Shown here: positions 16,601 to 27,017 of the stretch, one piece after another
How positions within the stretch are numbered: position 1 is the first letter of the stretch
Layout: the number at the start of each line of letters is the position of its first letter
DNA from: Symmachiella macrocystis
GTDB taxonomy: Bacteria > Planctomycetota > Planctomycetia > Planctomycetales > Planctomycetaceae
Reading direction: 5' to 3'
Assembly: GCF_007860075.1 (NCBI RefSeq)
Contig: NZ_SJPP01000001.1
Coordinates: 1,324,501 to 1,388,500, forward strand
DNA length: 64,000 nucleotides
Position numbers and translations under genes: made by a program
Notes under the pieces: model-generated
The model's input: the letters and a program-made list of their open reading frames with translations, nothing else
What the model was told of the DNA's origin: nothing
Databases searched by the model: none

Positions 16601-18334
16601 ATGAGATTGCTTCTGGCAGTTGATTCTCGCCCCAGCAACCAAGCGGCGATCGGTATTCTCGATCCGCTGACAGCGAGTTGGGAACATTTTGAAATCACAG
16701 ACATTGCCGAACCGTTCAAGCGGCGCGGATTCCGTGGCGCTTTGCTGGTCGATGACTTGCTGTACGTCTTGAGCTCGGCGGCGCTTTATCTGTATCGCGT
16801 GAACACCACGACCGGCCAAGTCCGCTATGAATTGGAGCGGACGGTGCGGCGACCGGAGTGGGAAATCGGTGCGCGGGCGGCTGCTGATTTACATCATTTG
16901 CATTTCAGCAAGGACCGCGGAAAACTGTTCATCGCGAATTCCTATATGGATGCGATCGACGAACTCACGCCCGAGGGAGATTTTGTCAAACACCATTATT
17001 TGTGGGACATCTCCCCCGCTGTCGCCGAAACCGCTCTGGAGCGGAATCCCGCCGCAACCGATCTGGTCCACTGCAATCATATTACCGAACACAACGGCCG
17101 CATCTATTTAACGTGCGGAAACTGGAATGGCACGCGGACGGGAAAAGTCATTTGCTTTGACACGGGCGAAGTCGTATTGGACGGTTTGAATTTTCCGCAC
17201 GACGGATTCGTCCATGATGGGGATTTTTATATCTCTGCCACCGGCAACAGCGAAGTGTTGATTTACGACAACGTCGGCGACATGCAAATGACGGGCCGCA
17301 GCCCGGACCATGTCTTGCCGGTCACGATCCAACAGCCCACTTGGGAAAACAGTTTTCAATGGGTCCGCGGCATTCATGTGACGGAAAAGCACATCGTCTG
17401 CGGCGTTACGCAATGGCGGAATGAGACATCGAAACAGCCTCAAATTCCGCCGCGGCTCGCATTTTTTGACCGCCAGACCAAGGCCTATCAGGGGGAACTG
17501 TTCTTGCCGTCGGTGGAAGGGTTTCCTTCGCCGTCGCTGTTCACGCTCATCCCCCTGCCCGATGACCGCGCGGACGACTTTGATTTCCAACTGTGGAAGG
17601 ACCGCGTGCCATTGCCGGAAGTCTCGCAGCCGGCGACGCTCACCTTGCACAGCGAACATGCGGAGATTGCTCCGCCCCATTTCATCGCAGCTGCCAAACA
17701 GTACCCCGACGTCTGGCCGGGAACCTGGACGCCCTACACCGATCCGGGAATTGAGGAACAGGCCAGCGAGCGGATCGTGGGAATCGTCATGCCGCCCATC
17801 GCCAGCACCGGTCGATTGGCAACCGGTTGGAGTTATGTGGATCCGGAATCGAACCGGGTCAAGCCGCTGCCAGACGTCCCAGATATTACTGTTCGTGAAC
17901 AGGTTGTGTTTTATACAGGCACAGGGTTTCGCAACAGCGCCCCGAAATCGGGGTCACTACCGGGGCAGCATTTTCTGCAACTGAAATTTCACGGCCAAGC
18001 CGACGAAAACGCGAAACTGGGTTGCGACCTGTATTGTTGGCACGGAAAGAACAAACGGCCGGAAATCCAAGAACTGGGACAGGTTCAACTGACCGAACAA
18101 TCCGTCGAACATGGGCTGTGGGCTTATGTCGCTGAACCGGCTGAGCGATTTCGTTTGGTGTTCCGCATGTACCAGCCAACGCCGGTCACCATTGCCGATG
18201 TCGAGTTGTCGCTATTCGCCACGATCCCGGAGAAAGACCGTCTCGGCTCGGCGGAAACGGCGCATACCGAAGCAGGCGAATCGCCCCTGTTTGCCCACCT
18301 CAATCTACTACCACGCTGGCTCGGCAACGCCTAG
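16601..18334 (+). CDS. Beta-propeller-like protein of unknown function
   Basis: Not assigned to a named family. 577 aa with no signal peptide. The first 350 residues look like propeller blades: GILDPLTASWEHFEI, LYRVNTTTGQV, KLFIANSYMDAIDELTPEG, GRIYLTCGNWNGTRTGKVIC, GDFYISATGNSEVLIYD, each a beta strand run ending in turns. The second part (about 390-577) is beta-rich and may be a carbohydrate- or membrane-facing sandwich. Histidines in DLHHLHF and HCNHITEHNG could bind metal. It converges on the enolase-like gene (24-nt gap). A role in sensing or hydrolysis is speculation. Confidence 0.65.
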   Translation: MRLLLAVDSRPSNQAAIGILDPLTASWEHFEITDIAEPFKRRGFRGALLVDDLLYVLSSAALYLYRVNTTTGQVRYELERTVRRPEWEIGARAAADLHHLHFSKDRGKLFIANSYMDAIDELTPEGDFVKHHYLWDISPAVAETALERNPAATDLVHCNHITEHNGRIYLTCGNWNGTRTGKVICFDTGEVVLDGLNFPHDGFVHDGDFYISATGNSEVLIYDNVGDMQMTGRSPDHVLPVTIQQPTWENSFQWVRGIHVTEKHIVCGVTQWRNETSKQPQIPPRLAFFDRQTKAYQGELFLPSVEGFPSPSLFTLIPLPDDRADDFDFQLWKDRVPLPEVSQPATLTLHSEHAEIAPPHFIAAAKQYPDVWPGTWTPYTDPGIEEQASERIVGIVMPPIASTGRLATGWSYVDPESNRVKPLPDVPDITVREQVVFYTGTGFRNSAPKSGSLPGQHFLQLKFHGQADENAKLGCDLYCWHGKNKRPEIQELGQVQLTEQSVEHGLWAYVAEPAERFRLVFRMYQPTPVTIADVELSLFATIPEKDRLGSAETAHTEAGESPLFAHLNLLPRWLGNA

Positions 18335-18358
18335 TCGTGTAGGGCGGGTTGCGGTGAA

Positions 18359-19642
18359 TCAAAACGGTGGGGACTGGCTGTGGACCGCTCCAGCAAGTGC
18401 GCGGCTGCGAAGGTCCTTCCATGTGGCCGTGCCGTCGTTAGGGATGTGCTCCAGGTTGACCCCGCGCGGAAAAAACGGCAGTCGCCCGGCATGCCAGTCT
18501 TCCCAGAACTGAGCGGTATGCGCGTAGTACGTCGTGGTCTCCGCTGGCCAGCGAATGGCGATCAATAAATCGGGATGCGGATACGGTTTGTCCTTAGGCT
18601 CCGTGCGGAATAACTCGATGGCTTCTTCGTCCAAATCAATTCCCAAGCCCGGCTCGTTCGGAACGGTTGCCAAGCCGTTGGAAACCGGAATGGATTGTTG
18701 AACGCAATCACGTTCGAACAGTTGATGACAATTGACCGCCGGCCAACGGGCATTTTCCAAGACGGCTCCCAGATGCAAACCAAACGTGGCGGCGATCTTC
18801 GTGCCAACGACTTGCAGGAAAAACGACTTGTTGAACTGGCCGCACAAATGGGCCTCGCGCTGGATTTTTGACGCTCCGCCACACAGCACAAATCCATCGA
18901 CCATCTCTTCGCGAATGGCAACTTCCAGCGAGGGGTCGCCGATGTGTGTTTGCGTATGCATCGACAACGGCACGTGTGTGTGTTGCCGCAGATGCTTGTA
19001 TCCGGCAACGTCATGATGCGGCAACGGGCTTTCGAACATCACCACGTGGTGAAACTGTTCCATTTCCTTGAGTAATCGCGTGCAATGCGCCGCATCGATC
19101 CCGAATCCGTTGAAGTCCATGTCGACTTCGAAATAATCAGGCAGCATGGCGCAGAGTTGCCTTGTCTGTTCGATAAGGTCCCACCAGGGGCGGCCTTTGG
19201 ACTTGAAAGCGGTGTACCCTTGGGAAATTGCCAATTCGCATTCGCTGATCCAATCTGTAGCGGGCAGGTCGATATCCCACCAAGAGAGATGGCAGCGTTC
19301 GCGGATCTGTTGGCCGAGCAGTTGATGCAGCGGCGCATCGAGGACCTTGGCGGCGGCATCGAATAGGGCGATTTGCAAACCGGCGCCGAGCGAGTCGTCC
19401 CACATGTTTTCCGCCGGGTGTTTGGCAATCACCTTGTTTTTGGCAGCATCGGTGACGGTGCTTTCACCCCAGGTATAATAGACCATCGTCTCGCCGAAAC
19501 CGACGATGCCGCAATCGAGCGTGACTTTGCAAATCTCAAACAAGGTCCAGTGCGGGATTTCCCGCACCATATTCCGCGCCGGCACGGCCCTTAACGGCAA
19601 GTCGACCCAGATGGTTTCAATTTTTTTTACGGAGTGCTGCAT
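18359..19642 (-). CDS. Enolase-superfamily enzyme (mandelate racemase/muconate lactonizing type)
   Basis: Metal-dependent enzyme abstracting a proton alpha to a carboxylate, in acid-sugar dehydratase, racemase or cycloisomerase reactions. The lysine pair is seen in AFKSKGRPWW, first metal ligand in VDMDFNGFG, second in MFESPLPHHD. Where a third acidic ligand is usual (after the sixth barrel strand), the sequence is PLSMHTQTHIGDP, so His or a shifted Asp may replace it. The C-terminal capping part ends in a Trp-rich tail. It has 427 aa. It lies 111 nt downstream of the symporter gene on the same strand, which suggests uptake and breakdown of one sugar acid. Confidence 0.8.
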   Translation of the reverse strand: MQHSVKKIETIWVDLPLRAVPARNMVREIPHWTLFEICKVTLDCGIVGFGETMVYYTWGESTVTDAAKNKVIAKHPAENMWDDSLGAGLQIALFDAAAKVLDAPLHQLLGQQIRERCHLSWWDIDLPATDWISECELAISQGYTAFKSKGRPWWDLIEQTRQLCAMLPDYFEVDMDFNGFGIDAAHCTRLLKEMEQFHHVVMFESPLPHHDVAGYKHLRQHTHVPLSMHTQTHIGDPSLEVAIREEMVDGFVLCGGASKIQREAHLCGQFNKSFFLQVVGTKIAATFGLHLGAVLENARWPAVNCHQLFERDCVQQSIPVSNGLATVPNEPGLGIDLDEEAIELFRTEPKDKPYPHPDLLIAIRWPAETTTYYAHTAQFWEDWHAGRLPFFPRGVNLEHIPNDGTATWKDLRSRALAGAVHSQSPPF

Positions 19643-19753
19643 GTTTTAGTAGGCAGTCGTCAAGTTTGCGTGGTTGGAAACTGTCTTTCCAAGCCGGCCG
19701 AGTGCGGTCGTTCTTTAGCGGCCTGTTTCCATCAAGCCATTGCAAGGTGGCTC

Positions 19754-21733
19754 TCAGCTTCCAAGTTTGGCCAAGGTCATGGTGAGCCAAATAATCCCGC
19801 CGACCACAGCCCAAGCACAGGCGAAACCGACCATGCCGAGTACACTGGGAGTGGGAATTTCCAAGTCCTTGAGCGGAATCAGTTTGCCGGTTTCTGTCGG
19901 CAGATGGTCTTCCGGCAATGTACAAGGAGTCTTGATTTCTTCGCCCTTGCGAACGGGCGTCCGTATCAACTGGAAAAAATGATCCAGTTTTTCTGTCGGT
20001 GTGCGGTGCGTGATCATACTCACCACAATACCGGCAATCGCACCGGCTGCGAGGTAAATCGAAATCTGCCACGGCAGGCTCGTTTTAATGGATAGGATCT
20101 CCCCGGCGTCATTCACTTTTGCCAACATAATACTGGGAAACACCTCATACATCCAACCTCGGAACAAGCCCGGCAGATAGTCGATGTTGCGTTGCAGGAA
20201 CTCCGAATCTCCCATGGCGGCGATGAATTGAAACGGCTTGTGCGATGTCGTCAAATACCACCCCGTCGCTGTCGCCAACGTCGATGCCCAAACCGCCTTG
20301 GGTGTATATCCCCGCCAGGTAATGCCGAACCAAAATGACATCCCCATAAACGCAGGGATCGGTTGGATATATCGAGTCAGCACTTGAATCACGTTTTCAA
20401 ATTGTGTGAGCATCAACAAGGACAAGCCGACAATAGCCAAGCCGGAAACCCGACCGGCCCAGAGGTAATGGGCCGCGCTGCCGTTGCGGAATAGGAACCG
20501 CCGGTAAATATTTTCCGTGAACAGCCCCGATCCCACGACCATTTGCGCATCGCAGGTACTCATCACCGCGGCCAACAACGACGCCATCAACAAACCAACC
20601 AAACCACGACTGATTGTCGGCAGAATATCGTGGGCCGCACGACCAAACACCTGATTGGCAAAACTGGTCATGGCAGCGGGATCGTCTTGCAAAACGGTCA
20701 ACTCCTCGCCGCTGAGATAATCGCTGCCGGGCGAGAGATAAATAATGATGCAGGCCAACCCGGTGAAGGTCCAAGCGATCGTGCAAAAGCGTTTGATGAA
20801 GTTGCCGACGGTGAATCCAAACCGCCCCTCGAACTCGGTTTTACCCGCTCCACAAACGCCCATAATGTGCGGTTGCACGACGATCCCGACCAGGCCGGTC
20901 AGTGACAAGGCGATCACATAAAACGTCGTGATCGGTTCCAGCCCCATGCTTTTGGTCATTTCTTCAGTGAGTGTCAGCCCCAACATCTCATCCCCGGGTC
21001 GTCCCGGAATTCCCGCTTGCAGGGCAGCGAATCCACCATCGGTGCCGGCGACTTGCGCGGCGACATTTAAGGCGAATGGCAACAACAGAAACGAGAAGAT
21101 GATCGTCAACACGCCTTGAATGAAGTCGGTGATGATGGCCGCCCCCAACCCACCAGCCAGTCCATACAACACAAACATGACCGTCATAGCGGCGATGGCA
21201 ATTTCTTTCGGAAAGTAAGCACGGCCGGTTTCCGGGTTGATCCCGCCGGAAAGCCCTTCCACCATTTCGCCACAGCCATACAAACCGCCTGCGATGAAGA
21301 CAATCGACATGGTGATTCCCAGAAAGGAATACAACGTCGCCGTCGAGGTGTCATAACGGGATTCGAAGAAGTCGCTGGTGGTCAATGCCCGCATGCGACG
21401 CATGACGGGGGCGACGATCCAATAAAACGGCGTGGACCACAACCACAGGAATTGATACCAAATCCCCGCCAACCCATAGCGAAACGAACCGGCCGCCACA
21501 CTCACCGCCTGTTCACTGCTGGTTCCCGCACCAAAGGCGAAGAACATCATGAACACCTTGCCGAATCGTCGACCTCCCATAAAAAAGTCGGACATATCAT
21601 GGACTTTTTTATAAGACCAAACGCCTATAGCGGTCACGCCTAACAAATAGATGCAAAGCACCAGCCAATCGGCGATATCCAAACCCATATACTTATTGAC
21701 GTCGGGGACGTCCTGAGCGAACAACGGAGACAT
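19754..21733 (-). CDS. Sodium:solute symporter (SSS family)
   Basis: Secondary transporter driven by sodium. It shows the SSS pattern: an N-terminal GLDIADWLVLCIYLLGVT helix, DFFMGGRRFGKVFMMFFAFG (family signature after TM1), the APVMRRMRALTTSDFFESRY loop, GLAGGLGAAIITDFIQG, and GLVGLLMASLLAAVMSTCDA with the sodium-site Ser/Thr-rich helix. About 13 or 14 membrane segments. At 659 aa it is longer than average, with a 70-residue cytoplasmic insert before the last helix containing LDHFFQLIRTPVRKGEE. That is typical of planctomycete SSS paralogues. Probable partner of the enolase-like enzyme directly downstream. Confidence 0.88.
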   Translation of the reverse strand: MSPLFAQDVPDVNKYMGLDIADWLVLCIYLLGVTAIGVWSYKKVHDMSDFFMGGRRFGKVFMMFFAFGAGTSSEQAVSVAAGSFRYGLAGIWYQFLWLWSTPFYWIVAPVMRRMRALTTSDFFESRYDTSTATLYSFLGITMSIVFIAGGLYGCGEMVEGLSGGINPETGRAYFPKEIAIAAMTVMFVLYGLAGGLGAAIITDFIQGVLTIIFSFLLLPFALNVAAQVAGTDGGFAALQAGIPGRPGDEMLGLTLTEEMTKSMGLEPITTFYVIALSLTGLVGIVVQPHIMGVCGAGKTEFEGRFGFTVGNFIKRFCTIAWTFTGLACIIIYLSPGSDYLSGEELTVLQDDPAAMTSFANQVFGRAAHDILPTISRGLVGLLMASLLAAVMSTCDAQMVVGSGLFTENIYRRFLFRNGSAAHYLWAGRVSGLAIVGLSLLMLTQFENVIQVLTRYIQPIPAFMGMSFWFGITWRGYTPKAVWASTLATATGWYLTTSHKPFQFIAAMGDSEFLQRNIDYLPGLFRGWMYEVFPSIMLAKVNDAGEILSIKTSLPWQISIYLAAGAIAGIVVSMITHRTPTEKLDHFFQLIRTPVRKGEEIKTPCTLPEDHLPTETGKLIPLKDLEIPTPSVLGMVGFACAWAVVGGIIWLTMTLAKLGS

Positions 21734-22000
21734 AGTGGGGGGATCTCGATGTATTGTAAGAGTAATCGTTTCCTGGACGAACCAGCGACGATGGGACGAT
21801 ACCGTTCCAGGCTGCCAACCACCGTGGGTTGCAAACCAAGTTCTCGACCAGCCTACCGGGCCACGATCAGCGTTGCAAACCGACGGAGAGAATTTGCCCT
21901 TTCCGTGACTAGGCGAAATTGGTAGACGTGCGTGTCAGGCATCGGTCCGATCACGGATTTTTCGTGCCAGGCGGCATCTTCAAGGCGATGAAAAACGAGA

Positions 22001-23383
22001 ATGGAATACCAAGGGAAACGTGTCACCGTCATGGGGTTGGGCGGTTTTGGTGGCGGAGTCGGCGCGGTCCGGTTTTTGGCCGCCCGGGGCGCCCGCGTGA
22101 CCATTGCCGACCTCTGCGATGAATCCGAATTGGCCGAGTCGCTCGCAGCGGTGAGCGACCTGCCGATATCCGCGATCCATCTGGGCGAACATCGCACCGC
22201 AGACTTTTCAAACGCCGAAATGATCGTCGCCAGCCCGGCGGTTCCCCGCGCGAATCGTTTCCTCAACATCGGCCGCGACGCCGGTGCCGTGATCACCAGC
22301 GAAATGACTCTGTTCTGGAAACACAATCGCGGCAAAGTCGTCGCCGTCACCGGCTCCAACGGCAAGTCGACGACCGCGGCGTTGATTCACGCCCTGCTCA
22401 CCGCCGACGGCCGACGCTGCCATTTAGGGGGCAATATCGGACACAGCCTATTGCCGATTGTTGCCGAGATCGCCAGTGACGATGTTGTGGTCTTGGAGCT
22501 TAGCAGTTTTCAGTTAGAGGACTTAGCCCCGCTGCACCCGCAACCCGATGTCGCCGTTGTGACCAATTTTACCCCCAACCATCTTGACCGGCATGGTACG
22601 TTAGAGGCCTATCGCCAAGCCAAGCAAAACATCGTTGCTTGGCAGCGCAGCGATCAGTTGGCGATTCTCAATGCCGACGATGCCGACATCATGCAGTGGC
22701 CAACGCCAGCGCGACGGTTGATGGTTTCCGCGCAGCCACACGACTCTCCCGGTATCTATCGCGATGGCGATGACGCAGTCTATTTTGACGGCTGCGCCAC
22801 ACAACGTTTTCCGCTCGCTCAATGGTTGCCGTTGCCGGGAGCACATAATTTTCAAAATGCACTGGCAGCTGCAGGTTGTGCGATATCACTGGGTGCGTCG
22901 CTCACCGCAGTGGAAGCGGGGTTGAAATCATTCCAAGCCTTGCCGCACCGTTTGCAATTGGTCGCCGATATCGACGGCCGACGGTTTTATGATGATTCGA
23001 TCGCCACGACCCCCGAATCGGTAGCCGCCGCTTTGCAGGCCTTCACCGCTCCGATCATTCTGTTGGCCGGCGGGTACGACAAGGAGATTGACCTTACGGA
23101 TTTTGCACGGCTCATCGGCACGCGTTGCAAGGCGATCGCGCTGCTGGGGCAGACCGGTGAGCGATTACAAGCATGCCTGCAAGCCGAAGAATCCGCAGCC
23201 GATTTCCAACACTGCGGCAATTTGGAGGAGGCGGTGCGGTGGTGTCACACGCGGGCAACCAAGGGTGATGTTGTGTTGTTATCGCCCGGTTGTGCCAGTT
23301 ATGACTGGTTTCGCGATTTCCGCGAACGTGGGAATGCCTTCTCAACCCTAGTCAACAATTGTCCAGGCTGCAAAGCCGGATAA
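22001..23383 (+). CDS. murD: UDP-N-acetylmuramoyl-L-alanine--D-glutamate ligase
   Basis: Cytoplasmic ATP-dependent Mur ligase adding D-glutamate to UDP-MurNAc-L-Ala. The N-terminal domain has VMGLGGFGGGVGAVRFLAARG and ASPAVPRAN; the central ATPase loop is VVAVTGSNGKSTTAALI; then LELSSFQLEDL, VTNFTPNHLDRHGTLEAYRQAK, and in the C-terminal domain LPHRLQLVADIDGRRFYDDSIATTPES, LLAGGYDKEIDL and LLSPGCASYDWFRDFRERG. The DDS replaces the more common NDS. It has 460 aa. It is alone rather than in a dcw cluster. It is evidence for peptidoglycan synthesis. Confidence 0.95.
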   Translation: MEYQGKRVTVMGLGGFGGGVGAVRFLAARGARVTIADLCDESELAESLAAVSDLPISAIHLGEHRTADFSNAEMIVASPAVPRANRFLNIGRDAGAVITSEMTLFWKHNRGKVVAVTGSNGKSTTAALIHALLTADGRRCHLGGNIGHSLLPIVAEIASDDVVVLELSSFQLEDLAPLHPQPDVAVVTNFTPNHLDRHGTLEAYRQAKQNIVAWQRSDQLAILNADDADIMQWPTPARRLMVSAQPHDSPGIYRDGDDAVYFDGCATQRFPLAQWLPLPGAHNFQNALAAAGCAISLGASLTAVEAGLKSFQALPHRLQLVADIDGRRFYDDSIATTPESVAAALQAFTAPIILLAGGYDKEIDLTDFARLIGTRCKAIALLGQTGERLQACLQAEESAADFQHCGNLEEAVRWCHTRATKGDVVLLSPGCASYDWFRDFRERGNAFSTLVNNCPGCKAG

Positions 23384-23533
23384 ATTTTGTAAAAAACAGC
23401 TTGCCAGAGTCATGGGTTTTTGACGCGGTCTGGGCACAATGTTAGGCTGTAGTTTCGAGCGCTTCACCGTATTTTACAGTGTACTTCTCACAGCCTTCAC
23501 CTCCATTGCGCTCCCCCCATTGAATCCACAACT

Positions 23534-24757
23534 ATGTTCAAGCTGCGACAAATTTTCAGCCCCATTGCATTCGCCATACTGGTAGGCTGCCTTGCCCCCT
23601 GCGGCACATTGGCTGCCGAGCCGTTAGCGGTGATCGGCACCAATGAACCGGTTGGCTGCCTGGAAACACCTGAACGGATTAAGCGGCTGAAAATTGACAA
23701 ATCGGGCACCTACGAAAACCAACTGATCGACGGCGACTGGTATGAGGGGAACCTCGTTGAAATTCGCGCAGACAATGTGCTGTTGCGGCATAGTGAGATT
23801 CGAAATTCTCGCAGCAACGGAATTATTGTGAGCGGCAAAAACGTCACGATCGAATCGTGCAAAATCCACCATTGCTTAGCGGGAAGTTTTTTCACGCAAC
23901 AAGACGCGCACGGAATTACCGGCAGTCCGCAAAACCTCACGATTCGCAACTGCGAAATTTACTATGTCTCCGGCGATGCCGTACAGTTCGATCCTGATCG
24001 GAATAAGTGGGATAACGTCACCATCGAGAACTGTACGTTTTGGACCGGCCCGCTCAAAAAAGCGGCGGCCGACTTTCAAGTCGGCGAGCGTCCCGGCGAA
24101 AATGCGATCGACACCAAATGCGCCGACGAACAGCCTCGTGCGCATCTGGATGTGAGAAATAGCCTGTTCCACGGTTGGGGAAGCGGGCAAATCAAGAATC
24201 AAGCCGCCCTGAACCTTAAGGAACACATTAACGCCACTGTCGGAAACTGCGTGTTTCGCGACAACGACATTTGCTTTCTCTTGCAAGGGTCGAAAAAAAA
24301 CACCTCGGTCTCCGCCAGCGACTGTGCTGTCTATAATTCCAAAGTTGTATTTCGCCTGGAAGATCAAATTCGTGACGTCGAGATTAACGGCTTGGCAATC
24401 GGCGACGGAGTGGGTGAGACCTTCGAGAAAGTCAATATGCGTGGGAGAAGTTATCGCAACATCAACCAAGGATATGCTCCGCCCTACGAACGCGCGCTAC
24501 GGTTTGGCTTGAAACAGGCGGCGGCTCCGCAAGAACCAGCCGACTCGTCCTCCGCACCGGAACCGACCACCAACGAAACCGGTCAGCGTCCATTACAATC
24601 CTACTTACCGGGTGGATCGTGGCGCACGGTCTTGGCAGTCGCCATTGTGCTGCTCATGCCCTTTCTGGGCATCGCGTTCTACGTGATTGCCTCAGGACGG
24701 CGTAAGGTTTTTAAGCAGGTCCTCGGCGAGGCGTTCCAGCGCATGTTTTCGCGGTAG
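23534..24757 (+). CDS. Exported right-handed beta-helix protein with C-terminal membrane anchor
   Basis: 407 aa. Signal peptide at residues 1-31 (MFKLRQIFSPIAFAILVG..., ending TLAA). Residues 60-290 show the short recurring strands of parallel beta-helix proteins: VEIRADNVLLRHSEIRNSRS, IIVSGKNVTIESCKIHHC, LTIRNCEIYYVSGDAVQF, VTIENCTFW. A Ser/Pro/Glu linker (about 328-355) leads to one hydrophobic segment (VLAVAIVLLMPFLGIAFYVI) and a basic tail, so the helix faces outside and the tail inside. Such folds often bind or cut polysaccharides; no catalytic site could be pointed out. It converges with purH. Confidence 0.78.
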   Translation: MFKLRQIFSPIAFAILVGCLAPCGTLAAEPLAVIGTNEPVGCLETPERIKRLKIDKSGTYENQLIDGDWYEGNLVEIRADNVLLRHSEIRNSRSNGIIVSGKNVTIESCKIHHCLAGSFFTQQDAHGITGSPQNLTIRNCEIYYVSGDAVQFDPDRNKWDNVTIENCTFWTGPLKKAAADFQVGERPGENAIDTKCADEQPRAHLDVRNSLFHGWGSGQIKNQAALNLKEHINATVGNCVFRDNDICFLLQGSKKNTSVSASDCAVYNSKVVFRLEDQIRDVEINGLAIGDGVGETFEKVNMRGRSYRNINQGYAPPYERALRFGLKQAAAPQEPADSSSAPEPTTNETGQRPLQSYLPGGSWRTVLAVAIVLLMPFLGIAFYVIASGRRKVFKQVLGEAFQRMFSR

Positions 24758-24793
24758 GGAAACGACGTGCGGGCTGGCTGCTCTCCGTGGCTG

Positions 24794-26371
24794 TTAATGC
24801 CGGAAGTGTCGGCAACCAGTGAAGATCATCGTCATGCCGTGTTCGTTGCAAGCCGCGATGACTTCGTCGTCCCGCCGCGAACCTCCCGGTTGAATCACCG
24901 CAGTGATCCCCGCCTTGGCTGCCTCATCCACTCCGTCCCGGAACGGGAAAAATGCGTCGGAAGCCACCACGCCCCCCTCGGCACGCCCCTCGGATTTGTG
25001 GGCGGCTATGAACGCCGAATCCAGCCGGCTCATTTGCCCCGCTCCCACACCGACGACCGCTCCTTGTTTGGCGAATACGATGGCGTTGGATTTGACGTGC
25101 TTGCAAATCTTCCAGGCAAAATCGAGTGTCGTCCGCTCCTCGTCCGTCGGTTGCCGCTCGGTGACCACCTGCCACTGGGCGGGATCCTCTGGACGATCAT
25201 CGCGGGTCTGCACTAAAACCCCGCCCCCGACCGTACGCGTGGCTAAACTCTCCGGTCGTTGCTCTGCTAAGGCGGGACAACTCATCAACCGCACGTTGGC
25301 TTTCCATTTGGGACGCGTGGTGAGTGCTTCGAAGGCATCGTCGTCGAAACCGGGAGCGATGATCGCTTCCACAAATTTTCCCGGATCGCACATCTGCTCC
25401 GCTGTCGCCAAATCGACCGGCCGGTTGAAACCGATGATCGAGCCGAACGCGCTGATCGGGTCGCCCGCATACGCCGCTTCAAACGCCGCTGCCAAGGTGT
25501 CGCCTATGGCTGCGCCGCAGGGATTGTTGTGTTTGAGCACCACTGCCGCCGGGGCGGTGAACTCGCGTACCAATTCCAGCGCTGCATCGAGATCCAACAG
25601 GTTGTTGTACGAAAGTTCCTTGCCGTGCAATTGCTGGGTCGCCGCCAATGTGGATTCGCCAGCGCGGGGTTCGACGTAAAACGCCGCCTGTTGATGCGGG
25701 TTCTCGCCGTACCGCAACGTCGCTCGCCGCTCGTAGTCGAGTGACAACGTCTGCGGAAAGGTTGCTGCATCCTCATCACCCTCGGCCGTGACACCCGCCA
25801 TGTAGTTCGCGATGGCTCGGTCATAGCGGGCCGTCATTTCAAACGCTGCCGCTGCCAATTTCCGACGCAACTCTTCAGACAGCGGACCAGCTTTGAGAGC
25901 GGACAAGACCGAATCATATTGAGCAGCACTCGTTACAACCCCCACGTAGGCGTGATTCTTGGCCGATGACCGAATCATACTCGGGCCACCGATGTCGATC
26001 TGCTCGATGGCTTCGGCTACGGTCACTCCCTCGCGGGCAACAGTCTCTTCGAAGGGATACAAATTGCAGACGACCAACTCAAACGGAATTATCTCATGCT
26101 CGGCCATCGCCGCTTGATCGTCAGCCAAATCGGGCCGTCCCAAAATCGCGCCATGCACCTTGGGGTGCAGCGTCTTCACGCGACCGTTCATGATCTCGGG
26201 AAATTTCGTGTACTCCGAAATATCCATCACCGGCACCCCCGCATCATGCAGCGTGCGCCGCGTGCCGCCGGTGGAGATGATCTCGAAACCGAGTTCCACC
26301 AATCCGGAAATAAAAGGGACCAGATCGGTCTTATCGCTGACACTAACTAACGCGCGACGGGGGGCGGACAT
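24794..26371 (-). CDS. purH: Bifunctional AICAR formyltransferase/IMP cyclohydrolase
   Basis: Last two steps of IMP synthesis, cytoplasmic. The N-terminal MGS-like cyclohydrolase domain shows [41 protein letters not shown] and [14 protein letters not shown], with [20 protein letters not shown]. The transformylase domain has [42 protein letters not shown], and near the end [21 protein letters not shown] and [21 protein letters not shown]. It has 525 aa, normal length. ATG 26371 follows family practice. No other pur gene is adjacent. Confidence 0.97.
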   Translation of the reverse strand: MSAPRRALVSVSDKTDLVPFISGLVELGFEIISTGGTRRTLHDAGVPVMDISEYTKFPEIMNGRVKTLHPKVHGAILGRPDLADDQAAMAEHEIIPFELVVCNLYPFEETVAREGVTVAEAIEQIDIGGPSMIRSSAKNHAYVGVVTSAAQYDSVLSALKAGPLSEELRRKLAAAAFEMTARYDRAIANYMAGVTAEGDEDAATFPQTLSLDYERRATLRYGENPHQQAAFYVEPRAGESTLAATQQLHGKELSYNNLLDLDAALELVREFTAPAAVVLKHNNPCGAAIGDTLAAAFEAAYAGDPISAFGSIIGFNRPVDLATAEQMCDPGKFVEAIIAPGFDDDAFEALTTRPKWKANVRLMSCPALAEQRPESLATRTVGGGVLVQTRDDRPEDPAQWQVVTERQPTDEERTTLDFAWKICKHVKSNAIVFAKQGAVVGVGAGQMSRLDSAFIAAHKSEGRAEGGVVASDAFFPFRDGVDEAAKAGITAVIQPGGSRRDDEVIAACNEHGMTMIFTGCRHFRH

Positions 26372-26516
26372 TGAAACGGTTCCTCAGGGCAGAAATAACG
26401 GCGGAAGCGGCAAAGAAACAACAACAATTCCGCGGCGCAAGCGGTGGACGCCGATCGTATCGCACGACTCTAGTGGCGTCAAATGCACGCAATTTCAGGT
26501 CGTAGGTCAATTTGAA

Positions 26517-26750
26517 TCAATCTATGGAAGCGATCAATTCGTACCGATTTCCGGGTAATCGTCGGACTTCTTCGGCCATCGTTTGGTCGAGAACTTTGCG
26601 CACCGCTGACGGCGTGAGGAGCGGAGAGTCCTCGCGGCGCAAGTGATGGACGATTTCTTTTGATGATAGCGGGCCAGCATCAGCCAAAAGCCTGCGGACC
26701 TTTTGCGCCAGCAAGGCAAATGAATCGAACCGAATTTTCTTATTACTCAT
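26517..26750 (-). CDS. Small hypothetical protein, possibly winged-helix
   Basis: 77 aa, not recognised. The order helix (FALLAQKVRRLLADAG), a short PLSSKEIVHHLRRE segment, LTPSAVRKVLDQTMAEEVRRL and a short strand (GNRYELI) fits a small winged-helix DNA-binding domain. ATG 26750 has no strong ribosome binding site. It lies upstream of purH on the same strand with a 145-base gap. It may be real; the regular helical pattern is the main support. Confidence 0.45.
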   Translation of the reverse strand: MSNKKIRFDSFALLAQKVRRLLADAGPLSSKEIVHHLRREDSPLLTPSAVRKVLDQTMAEEVRRLPGNRYELIASID

Positions 26751-27017
26751 CAGTCAACAGAGGCTTTGGCTCCACTTGCACTCTGCCCCACCCAATGCTG
26801 AAGCTACAAGGTTTTCTCGGCACTACAATCATTACGCAGAGTCCTAGTGGTAGCGTCGCATTCACTGTTATTCATCCGCCGAATTTTAACACTCAATTTC
26901 GCATGTCACGTTTCTCGCACTGCTGACCCAGCCATCGCACATTCAAATTTACCCACTTCCTAAAATCTTTCGGACGCGCCGATTGCGAATACAAGCTGCC
27001 AGTTGCGGACACGGTAA

